DNA of 64,000 nt, from contig CM072801.1 in the NCBI GenBank assembly GCA_037013495.1, forward strand, positions 88,211,816 to 88,275,815, read 5' to 3'. Origin of the DNA: Hippophae tibetana (lineage: Eukaryota > Streptophyta > Magnoliopsida > Rosales > Elaeagnaceae). The position numbers and the translations under genes were made by a program. Under the pieces are notes generated by a model, which was given only the letters and a program-made list of their open reading frames with translations, was not told where the DNA came from and did not search any database. This document shows positions 47,305 to 59,424 of the stretch, piece by piece (within the stretch, counting starts at the first letter, position 1; each line of letters starts with the position of its first letter).

Positions 47305-50300
47305 AAGGAACTCAAAGAATAAGAAAGTTGAATTGCTTAAAACATGGTTAAGATGATAGAATTGGAATCCGAAAGAACAAGAATAGAAAACAAGGTAATA
47401 GGGTGCGACCAAATTTTAAGACGTCTAGAAGTAGTGTAAACGATGGAATCTGGGTTAAAATATGAGAATAGAAAAACTAGTCCTATAGTGTTTTTTTTAT
47501 GTATGTAAACATATTTCGATTTAATATATTATAATAGTCGTTTCGATATACGAGTCAAAAGTTATAACAATTTACATTTTCAACGCCTATTGTTAACTTC
47601 TTTTTGTTTTGAAATTGTGAACTGCAGAAACTTTCTTTCTTTTTTCAAAAGCATAGATAGGTTGAACACAAAAATGAAATAACGTGAAAAAAATTCGGTG
47701 AAACTAAGGAATGCTACGAAATGAAATCCAAATAGGAAAAGAATGACAACAAAATTGAAAGAAAACACTCGACTTGAAGGACACAATTTCATTCTTTTTT
47801 CTGATTTCTAACTTAAGAAAGAAGAAAACAATCAAAGGGCAAATTTTTATAAATTTAAAATTCAAACAATAGATAAATAAAGATAGATACACCATTTTCA
47901 ACAACCTATTCTATTATACCAAACAATACAAATCCTTTTGGAGGACAATATATGTACCTAGGAACTCAAAGAATAAGAAAGTTGAATTGCTTAAAACATG
48001 GTTAAGATGATAGAATTGGAATCCGAAAGAACAAGAATAGAAAACAAGGTAATAGGGTGCGACCAAATTTTAAGACGTCTATAAGTAGTGTAAACGATGG
48101 AATCTGGGTTAAAATATGAGAATAGAAAAACTAGTCCTATAGTGTTTTTTTTATGTATGTAAACATATATCGATTTAATATATTATAATAGTCGTTTCGA
48201 TATACGTGTCAAAAGTTATAACAATTTACATTTTCAACGCCTATTGTTAACTTCTTTTTGTTTTGAAATTGTGAACTGCAGAAACTTCCTTTCTTTTTTC
48301 AAAAGCATAGATAGGTTGAACACAAAAATGAAATAACGTGAAAAAAATTCGGTGAAACTAAGGAATGCTACGAAATGAAATCCAAATAGGAAAAGAATGA
48401 CAACAAAATTGAAAGAAAACACTCGACTTGAAGGACACAATTTCATTCTTTTTTCTGATTTCTAACTTAAGAAAGAAGAAAACAATCAAAGGGCAAATTT
48501 TTATAAATTTAAAATTCAAACAATAGATAAATAAAGATAGATACACCATTTTCAACAACCTATTCTATTATACCAAACAATACAAATCCTTTTGGAGGAC
48601 AATATATGTACCTAGGAACTCAAAGAATAAGAAAGTTGAATTGCTTAAAACATGGTTAAGATGATAGAATTGGAATCCGAAAGAACAAGAATAGAAAACA
48701 AGGTAATAGGGTGCGGCCAAATTTTAAGACGTCTATAAGTAGTGTAAACGATGGAATCTTTGTTAAAATATGATAATAGAAAAACTACTCCTATAGTGTG
48801 TTTTTTATGTATGGAAACATATTTCGATTTGATATATTATAATAGTCGTTTCGATATACGAGTTAAAAGTTATAACAATTTACATATTCAACCCCAATTG
48901 ATAACTTCTTTTTGTTTTGAAATTGTGAACTGCAGAAACTTTCTTTCTTTTTTCAAAAGCATAGATAGGTTGAACACAAAAATGAAATAACGTGAAAAAA
49001 ATTCGGTGAAACTAAGGAATGCTACGAAATGAAATCCAAATAGGAAAAGAATGAAAACAAAATTGAAAGAAACCACTCGACTTGAAGGACACAATTTAAT
49101 TCTTTTTTCTGATTTCTAACTTAAGAAAGAAGAAAACAATCAAAGGACAAATTTTTATAAATTTAAAATTCAAACAATAGATAAATAAAGATAGATACAC
49201 CATTTTCAACAACCTAGGCTATTATACAAAACAATACAATTCCTTTTGGAGGACAACATATGTACCTAGGAACTCAAAGAATAAGAAAGTTGAATTGCTT
49301 AAAACATGGTTAAGATGATAGAATTGGAATCCGAAAGAACAAGAATAGAAAACAAGGTAATAGTGTGCGACAAATTTTAAGACGTCTATAAGTAGTGTAA
49401 ACGATGGAATTTGGGTTAAAATATGAGAATAGAAAAACTAGTCCTATAGTGTTTTTTTTTGTATGTAAACATATTTCGATTTAATATATTATAATAGTCG
49501 TTTCGATATACGAGTCAAAAGTTATAACAATTTACATTTTCAACGCCTATTGTTAACTTCTTTTTGTTTTGAAATTGTGAACTGCAGAAACTTCCTTTCT
49601 TTTTTCAAAAGCATAGATAGGTTGAACACAAAAATGAAATAACGTGAAAAAAATTCGGTGAAACTAAGGAATGCTACGAAATGAAATGCAAATAGGAAAA
49701 GAAAGACAACAAAATTGAAAGAAAACACTCGACTTGAAGGACACAATTTCATTCTTTTTTCTGATTTCTAACTTAAGAAAGAAGAAAACAATCAAAGGGC
49801 AAATTTTTATAAATTTAAAATTCAAACAATAGATAAATAAAGATAGATACACCATTTTCAACAACCTATTCTATTATACCAAACAATACAAATCCTTTTG
49901 GAGGACAATATATGTACCTAGGAACTCAAAGAATAAGAAAGTTGAATTGCTTAAAACATGGTTAAGATGATAGAATTGGAATCCGAAAGAACAAGAATAG
50001 AAAACAAGGTAATAGGGTGGGACCATATTTTAAGACGTCTACAAGTAGTGTAAACGATAGAATCTTTGTTAAAATATGAGAATAGAAAAACTACTCCTAT
50101 AGTGTGTTTTTTATGTATGGAAACATATTTCCATTTAATATATTATAATAGTCGTTTCGATATACGAGTCAAAAGTTATAACAATTTACATTTTCCACGC
50201 CAATTGTTAACTTCTTTTTGTTTTGAAATTGTGAACTGCAGAAACTTTCTTTCTTTTTTCAAAAGCATAGATAGGTTGAACACAAAAATGAAATAACGTG

Positions 50301-52511
50301 AAAAAAATTCGATGAAACTAAGGAATGCTACGAAATAAAATCCAAATAGGAAAAGAATGACAACAAAATTGGAAGAAAACACTCGACTTGAAGGACACAA
50401 TTTAATTCTTTTTTCTAATTTCTAACTTAAGAAAGAAGAAAACAATCAAAGGACAAATTTTTATAAATTTAAAATTCAAACAATAGATAAATAAAGATAG
50501 ATACACCATTTTCAACAACCAAGGCTATGATACCAAACAATGCAAATCTTGTTGGAGGACAACATATGTACCTAGGAACTCAAAGAATAAGAAAGGTTGA
50601 ATTGCTTAAAACATGGTTAAGATGATAGAATTGGAATCCGAAAGAACAAGAATAGAAAACAAGGTAATAGGGTGCGGCCAAATTTTAAGACGTCAATAAG
50701 TAGTGTAAACGATGGAATCTTTGTTAAAATATGAGAATAGAAAAACTACTCCTATAGTGTGTTTTTTATGTAAGGAAACATATTTCGATTTGATATATTA
50801 TAATAGTTGTTTCGATATACGAGTTAAAAGTTATAACAATTTACAGTTTCAACCCCAATTGATAACTTCTTTTTGTTTTGAAATTGTGAACTGCAGAAAC
50901 TTTCTTTCTTTTTTCAAAACCATAGATAGGTTGAACACAAAAATGAAATAACGTGAAAAAAATTCGATGAAACTAAGGAATGCTACGAAATGAAATCCAA
51001 ATAGGAAAAGAATGACAACAAAATTGAAAGAAAACACTCGACTTGAAGGACAAAATTTCATTCTTTTTTCTGATTTGTAACTTAAGAAAGAAGAAAACAA
51101 TCAAAGGACAAATTTTTATAAATTTAAAATTCAAACAATAGATAAATAAAGATAGATACACCATTTTCAACAACCTAGGCTATTATACCAAACAATACAA
51201 ATCCTTTTGGAGGACAACATATGTACCTAGGAACTCAAAGAATAAGAAAGTTGAATTGCTTAAAACATGGTTAAGTTGATAGAATTGGAATCCGAAAGAA
51301 CAAGAATAGAAAACAAGGTAATAGGGTGCGACCTAATTTTAAGACGTCTATAAGTAGTGTAAACGATGGAATCTGGGTTAAAATATGAGAATAGAAAAAC
51401 TACTCCTATAGTGTGTTTTTTATGTATGGAAACATATTTCGATTTAATATATTATAATAGTCGTTTCGATATACGAGTCAAAAGTTATAACAATTTACAT
51501 TTTCAACACCAATTGTTAACTTCTTTTTGTTTTGAAATTGTGAACTGCAGAAACTTTCTTTCTTTTTTGAAAAACATAGATAGGTTGAACACAAAAATGA
51601 AATAACGTGAAAAAAATTCGATGAAACTAAGGAATGCTACGAAATGAAATCCAAATAGGAAAAGAATGACAACAAAATTGAAAGAAAACACTCGACTTGA
51701 AGGACAAAATTTCATTCTTTTTTCTGATTTCTAACTTAAGAAAGAAGAAAACAATCAAAGGACAAATTTTTATAAATTTAAAATTCAAACAATAGATAAA
51801 TAAAGATAGATACATCATTTTCAACAACCTAGGCTATGATACCAAACAATGCAAATAATTTTGGACGACAACATATGTACCTAGGAACTCAAAGAATAAG
51901 AAAGGTTGAATTGCTTAAAACATGGTTAAGATGATAGAATTGGAATCAGAAAGAACAAGAATAGAAAACAAGGTAATAGGGTGCGGCCAAACTTTAAGAC
52001 GTCTATAAGTAGTGTAAACGATGGAATCTTTGTTAAAATAGGAGAATAGAAAAACTACTCCTATAGTGTGTTTTTTATGTATGGAAACATATTTCGATTT
52101 GATATATTATAATAGTCGTTTCGATATACGAGTTAAAAGTTATAACAATTTACAGATTCAACCCCAATTGATAACTTCTTTTTGTTTTGAAATTGTGAAC
52201 TGAAGAAACTTTCTTTCTTTTTTCAAAAGCATAGATAGGTTGAACACAAAAATGAAATAACGTGAAAAAAATTCGGTGAAACTAAGGAATGCTACGAAAT
52301 GAAATCCAAATAGGAAAAGAATGACAACAAAATTGAAAGAAAACACTCGACTTGAAGGACACAATTTAATTCTTTTTTCTGATTTCTAACTTAAGAAAGA
52401 AGAAAACAATCAAAGGACAAATTTTTATAAATTTAAAATTCAAACAATAGATAAATAAAGATAGATACACCATTTTCAACAACCTAGGCTATTATACAAA
52501 ACAATACAATT
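47305..52511 (+). repeat. Eight-monomer tandem duplication, copy B
   Basis: Second copy of the 5.23-kb unit. It shares private variants with copy A such as gtctagaagtag (42,195 and 47,428), atatatcg with tacgtgtc, aaaccactcg, gcgacaaatttt, gaatcagaaag (46,733 and 51,965) and gaactgaagaaac (46,972 and 52,204). The match ends near 52,512-52,537, after which the sequence is tagtgtgcgacc, as at 40,860, and not the gggtgcgacc found after copy A. Confidence 0.9.
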
Positions 52512-55500
52512 ACTTTTGGAGGACAACATATGTACCTAGGAACTCAAAGAATAAGAAAGTTGAATTGCTTAAAACATGGTTAAGATGATAGAATTGGAAT
52601 CCGAAAGAACAAGAATAGAAAACAAGGTAATAGTGTGCGACCAAATTTTAAGACGTCTATAAGTAGTGTAAACGATGGAATCTGGGTTAAAATATGAGAA
52701 TAGAAAAACTAGTCCTATAGTGTTTTTTTTTGTATGTAAACATATTTCGATTTAATATATTATAATAGTCGTTTCGATATACGAGTCAAAAGTTATAACA
52801 ATTTACATTTTCAACGCCTATTGTTAACTTCTTTTTGTTTTGAAATTGTGAACTGCAGAAACTTCCATTCTTTTTTCAAAAGCATAGATAGGTTGAACAC
52901 AAAAATGAAATAACGTGAAAAAAATTCGGTGAAACTAAGGAATGCTACGAAATGAAATCCAAATAGGAAAAGAATGACAACAAAATTGAAAGAAAACACT
53001 CGACTTGAAGGACACAATTTCATTCTTTTTTCTGATTTCTAACTTAAGAAAGAAGAAAACAATCAAAGGGCAAATTTTTATAAATTTAAAATTCAAACAA
53101 TAGATAAATAAAGATAGATACACCATTTTCAACAACCTATTCTATTATACCAAACAATACAAATCCTTTTGGAGGACAATATATGTACCTAGGAACTCAA
53201 AGAATAAGAAAGTTGAATTGCTTAAAACATGGTTAAGATGATAGAATTGGAATCCGAAAGAACAAGAATAGAAAACAAGGTAATAGGGTGCTGCCAAATT
53301 TTAAGACGTCTATAAGTAGTGTAAACGATGGAATCATTGTTAAAATATGATAATAGAAAAACTACTCCTATAGTGTGTTTTTTATGTATGGAAACATATT
53401 TCGATTTGATATATTATAATAGTGGTTTCGATATACGAGTTAAAAGTTATAACAATTTACAGATTCAACCCCAATTGATAACTTCTTTTTGTTTTGAAAT
53501 TGTGAACTGCAGAAACTTTCTTTCTTTTTTCAAAAGCATAGATAGGTTGAACACAAAAATGAAATAACGTGAAAAAAATTCGGTGAAACTAAGGAATGCT
53601 ACGAAATGAAATCTAAATAGGAAAAGAATGACAACAAAATTGAAAGAAAACACTCGACTTGAAGGACACAATTTAATTCTTTTTTCTGATTTCTAACTTA
53701 AGAAAGAAGAAAACAATCAAAGGACAAATTTTTATAAATTTAAAATTCAAACAATAGATAAATAAAGATAGATACACCATTTTCAACAACCTAGGCTATT
53801 ATACAAAACAATACAATTCCTTTTGGAGGACAACATATGTACCTAGGAACTCAAAGAATAAGAAAGTTGAATTGCTTAAAACATGGTTAAGATGATAGAA
53901 TTGGAATCCGAAAGAACAAGAATAGAAAACAAGGTAATAGGGTGCGACCTAATTTTAAGACGTCTATAAGTAGTGTAAACGATGGAATCTGGGTTAAAAT
54001 ATGAGAATAGAAAAACTAGTCCTATAGTGTTTTTTTTATGTATGGAAACATATTTCGATTTGATATATTATAATAGTCGTTTCGATATACGAGTTAAAAG
54101 TTATAACAATTTACAGATTCAACCCCAATTGATAACTTCTTTTTGTTTTGAAATTGTGAACTGCAAAAACTTTCTTTCTTTTTTCAAAAGCATAGATAGG
54201 TTGAACACAAAAATGAAATAACGTGAAAAAAATTCGGTGAAACTAAGGAATGCTACGAAATGAAATCCAAATAGGAAAAGAATGACAACAAAATTGAAAG
54301 AAAACACTCGACTTGAAGGACACAATTTAATTCTTTTTTTCTGATTTCTAACTTAAGAAAGAAGAAAACAATCAAAGGACAAATTTTTATAAATTTAAAA
54401 TTCAAAAAATAGATAAATAAAGATAGATACACCATTTTCAACAACCTAGGCTATTATACAAAACAATACAATTCCTTTTGGAGGACAACATATGTACCTA
54501 GGAACTCAAAGAATAAGAAAGTTGAATTGCTTAAAACATGGTTAAGATGATAGAATTGGAATCCGAAAGAACAAGAATAGAAAACAAGGTAATAGGGTGC
54601 GACCAAATTTTAAGACGTCTATAAGTAGTGTAAACGATGGAATCTGGGTTAAAATATGAGAATAGAAAAACTAGTCCTATAGTGTTTTTTTTATGTATGT
54701 AAACATATATCGATTTAATATATTATAATAGTCGTTTCGATATACGTGTCAAAAGTTATAACAATTTACATTTTCAACGCCTATTGTTAACTTCTTTTTG
54801 TTTTGAAATTGTGAACTGCAGAAACTTCCTTTCTTTTTTCAAAAGCATAGATAGGTTGAACACAAAAATGAAATAACGTGAAAAAAATTCGGTGAAACTA
54901 AGGAATGCTACGAAATGAAATCCAAATAGGAAAAGAATGACAACAAAATTGAAAGAAAACACTCGACTTGAAGGACACAATTTCATTCTTTTTTCTGATT
55001 TCTAACTTAAGAAAGAAGAAAACAATCAAAGGGCAAATTTTTATAAATTTAAAATTCAAACAATAGATAAATAAAGATAGATACACCATTTTCAACAACC
55101 TATTCTATTATACCAAACAATACAAATCCTTTTGGAGGACAATATATGTACCTAGGAACTCAAAGAATAAGAAAGTTGAATTGCTTAAAACATGGTTAAG
55201 ATGATAGAATTGGAATCCGAAAGAACAAGAATAGAAAACAAGGTAATAGGGTGCGGCCAAATTTTAAGACGTCTATAAGTAGTGTAAACGATGGAATCTT
55301 TGTTAAAATATGATAATAGAAAAACTACTCCTATAGTGTGTTTTTTATGTATGGAAACATATTTCGATTTGATATATTATAATAGTCGTTTCGATATACG
55401 AGTTAAAAGTTATAACAATTTACATATTCAACCCCAATTGATAACTTCTTTTTGTTTTGAAATTGTGAACTGCAAAAACTTTCTTTCTTTTTTCAAAAGC

Positions 55501-57508
55501 ATAGATAGGTTGAACACAAAAATGAAATAACGTGAAAAAAATTCGGTGAAACTAAGGAATGCTACGAAATGAAATCCAAATAGGAAAAGAATAACAACAA
55601 AATTGAAAGAAAACACTCGACTTGAAGGACACAATTTCATTCTTTTTTCTGATTTCTAACTTAAGAAAGAAGAAAACAATCAAAGCGCAAATTTTTATAA
55701 ATTTAAAATTCAAACAATAGATAAATAAAGATAGATACACCATTTTCAACAACCTATTCTATTATACCAAACAATACAAACCCTTTTGGAGGACAACATA
55801 TGTACCTAGGAACTCAAAGAATAAGAAAGTTGAATTGCTTAAAACATGGTTAAGATGATAGAATTGGAATCCGAAAGAACAAGAATAGAAAACAAGGTAA
55901 TAGGGTGCGACCAAATTTTCAGACGTCTATAAGTAGTGTAAACGATGGAATCTGGGTTAAAATATGAGAATAGAAAAACTAGTCCTATAGTGTTTTTTTT
56001 ATGTATGTAAACATATATCGATTTAATATATTATAATAGTCGTTTCGATATACGTGTCAAAAGTTATAACAATTTACATTTTCAACGCCTATTGTTAACT
56101 TCTTTTTGTTTTGAAATTGTGAACTGCAGAAACTTCCTTTCTTTTTTCAAAAGCATAGATAGGTTGAACACAAAAATGAAATAACGTGAAAAAAATTCGG
56201 TGAAACTAAGGAATGCTAAGAAATGAAATCCAAATAGGAAAAGAATGACAACAAAATTGAAAGAAAACACTCGACTTGAAGGACACAATTTAATTCTTTT
56301 TTCTGATTTCTAACTTAAGAAAGAAGAAACCAATCAAAGGACAAATTTTTATAAATTTAAAATTCAAACAATAGATAAATAAAGATAGATACACCATTTT
56401 CAAAAACCTAGGCTATTATACCAAACAATACAAATCCTTTTGGAGGACAATATATGTACCTAGGAACTCAAAGAATAAGAAAGTTGAATTGCTTAAAACA
56501 TGGTTAAGATGATAGAATTGGAATCCGAAAGAACAAGAATAGAAAACAAGGTAATAGGGTGCGGCCAAATTTTAAGACGTCTATAAGTAGTGTAAACGAT
56601 GGAATCTTTGTTAAAATATGATAATAGAAAAACTACTCCTATAGTGTGTTTTTTATGTATGGAAACATATTTCGATTTGATATATTATAATAGTCGTTTC
56701 GATATACGAGTTAAAAGTTATAACAATTTACAGATTCAACCCCAATTGATAACTTCTTTTTGTTTTGAAATTGTGAACTGTAGAAACTTTCTTTCTTTTT
56801 TCAAAAGCATAGATAGGTTGAACACAAAGATGAAATAACGTGAAAAAAATTCGGTGAAACTAAGGAATGCTACGAAATGAAATCCAAATAGGAAAAGAAT
56901 GACAACAAAATTGAAAGAAAACACTTGACTTGAAGGACAAAATTTAATTCTTTTTTCTGATTTCTAACTTAAGAAAGAAGAAACCAATCAAAGGACAAAT
57001 TTTTATAAATTTAAAATTCAAACAATAGATAAATAAAGATAGATACACCATTTTCAACAACCTAGGCTATTATACCAAACAATACAATTCCGTTTGGAGG
57101 ACAACATATGTACCTAGGAACTCAAAGAATAAGAAAGTTGAATTGCTTAAAACATGGTTAAGATGATAGAATTGGAATCCGAAAGAACAAGAATAGAAAA
57201 CAAGGTAATAGGGTGCGACCAAATTTTAAGACGTCTATAAGTAGTGTAAACGATGGAATCTGGGTTAAAATATGAGAATAGAAAAACTAGTCCTATAGTG
57301 TTTTTTTTATGTATGTAAACATATTTCGATTTAATATATTATAATAGTCGTTTCGATATACGAGTTAAAAGTTATAACAATTTACATTTTCAACGCCTAT
57401 TGTTAACTTCTTTTTGTTTTGAAATTGTGAACTGCAGAAACTTTCTTTCTTTTTTCAAAAGCATAGATAGGTTGAACACAAAAATGAAATAACGTGAAAA
57501 AAATTCGA
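52512..57508 (+). repeat. Mixed monomers right of the eight-monomer duplication
   Basis: About seven and a half monomers. The copies at 54,625, 55,279 and 55,933 resemble those at 48,085 and 48,739 (atatatcg, tacgtgtc, gataatagaaaaac), so a short stretch recurs at a ten-monomer offset of 6,540 bp. gaagaaaccaatc marks consecutive copies near 56,327 and 56,982 and again near 60,246. Private changes include gtgctgcc near 53,290, agtggtttcg near 53,424, an extra T near 54,340 and tttcagacg near 55,920. Confidence 0.78.
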
Positions 57509-59424
57509 TGAAACTAAGGAATGCTACGAAATGAAATCCAAATAGGAAAAGAATGACAACAAAATTGAAAGAAAACACTCGACTTCAAGGACACAATTTC
57601 ATTCTTTTTTCTGATTTCTAGCTTAAGAAAGAAGAAAACAATCGAAGGGCAAATTTTTATAAATTTAAAATTCAAACAATAGATAAATAAAGATAGATAC
57701 ACCATTTTCAACAACCTATCCTATTATACCAAACAATACAAATCCTTTTGGAGGACAACATATGTACCTAGGAACTCAAAGAATAAGAAAGGTTGAATTG
57801 CTTAAAACATGGTTAAGATGATAGAATTGGAATCCGAAAGAACAAGAATAGAAAACAATGTAATTCTGCGGACCAAATTTTAAGACGTCTATAAGTAGTG
57901 TAAACGATGGAATCTTTGTTAAAATATGAGAATAAAAAACTACTCCTATAGTGTGTTTTTTATGTAAGGAAACATATTTCGATTTGATATATTATAATAG
58001 TCGGTTCGATATACGAGTTAAAAGTTATAACAATTTACAGATTTAACCCCAATTGATAACTTCTTTTTGTTTTGAAATTGTGAACTGCAGAAACTTTCTT
58101 TCTTTTTTCAAAAGCATAGATAGGTTGAACACAAAAATGAAATAACGTGAAAAAAATTCGGTGAAACTAAGGAATGCTACGAAATGAAATCCAAATAGGA
58201 AAAGAATGACAACAAAATTGAAAGAAAACACTCGACTTGAAGGACACAATTTAATTCTTTTTTCTGATTTCTAACTTAAGAAAGAAGAAAACAATCAAAG
58301 GACAAATTTTTATAAATTTAAAATTCAAAGAATAGATAAATAAAGATAGACACACCATTTTCAACAACCTAGGCTATTATACCAAACAATACAATTCCTT
58401 TTGGAGGACAACATATGTACCTAGGAACTCAAAGAATAAGAAAGTTGAATTGCTTAAAACATGGTTAAGATGATAGAATTGGAATCCGAAAGAACAAGAA
58501 TAGAAAACAAGGTAATAGGGTGCGACCTAATTTTAAGACGTCTATAAGTAGTGTAAACGATGGAATCTGGGTTAAAATATGAGAATAGAAAAACTACTCC
58601 TATAGTGTGTTTTTTATGTATGGAAACATATTTCGATTTAATATATTATAATTGTCGTTTCGATATACGAGCAAAAGTTATAACAATTTACATTTTCAAC
58701 GCCAATTGTTAACTTCTTTTTGTTTTGAAATTGTGAACTGCAGAAACTTTCTTTCTTTTTTGAAAAACATAGATAGGTTGAACACAAAAATGAAATAACG
58801 AGAAAAAATACCGTGAAAGTAAGGAAAGCCACGAAATGAAATCCAAATAGGAAAAATATGACATCAAAATTGAAAGAAAACACTCGACTGGAAGGACACA
58901 ATTTAATTCTTTTTTCTGATTTCTGGCTTATGAAAGAAGAAAACTATCAAAGGATAAATTTTTATAAATCGAAAATTCAAACAATAGATAAATAAAGATA
59001 GATACACCATTTTCAACAACCAAGGCTATGATACCAAACAATGCAATTCCTTTTGGAGGACAACATATGTACCTAGGAACTCAAAGAATAAGAAAGTTGA
59101 ATTGCTTAAAACATGGTTAAGATGATAGAATTGGAATCTGAAAGAACAAGAATAGAAAACAAGGTAATAGGGTGCGACCTAATTTTAAGACGTCTATAAG
59201 TAGTGTAAACGATGGAATCTGGGTTAAAATATGAGAATAGAAAAACTACTCCTATAGTGTGTTTTTTATGTATGGAAACATATTTCGATTTAATATATTA
59301 TAATAGTCGTTTCGATATACGAGTTAAAAGTTATAACAATTTACAGTTTCAACCCCAATTGATAACTTCTTTTTGTTTTGAAATTGTGTACTGCAGAAAC
59401 TTTCTTCCTTTTTTCAAAAGCATA
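57509..59424 (+). repeat. Seven-monomer offset repeat, copy A
   Basis: This segment matches 62,084-64,000 at an offset of 4,575-4,576 bp. Shared rare variants are cgacttcaagg (57,582 and 62,157), caatcgaagggc, the altered aatgtaattctgcgg (57,858 and 62,433), gaataaaaaactac with one base missing, cagatttaacccc, attcaaagaatag, attataattgtcg, the divergent core and ttcttcctttt. Private differences include agtcggttcg near 58,010 and cgagcaaaag near 58,670. The match is still running at the window edge. Confidence 0.86.
58799..58980 (+). repeat. Divergent subfamily core, copy 5 (distant branch)
   Basis: The core hallmarks aacgagaaaaaataccg, gaaagtaaggaaagc, aatatgacatc, cgactggaagg and ggcttatgaaag are present. 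It differs from the 20-27 kb copies by atccaaatag, acaatttaattc, aaggataaatt and a normal gatatacgag region. The following central block is of the tgcaattcctttt form. This is a separate branch of the same subfamily, about 32 kb from the cluster. Confidence 0.8.
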
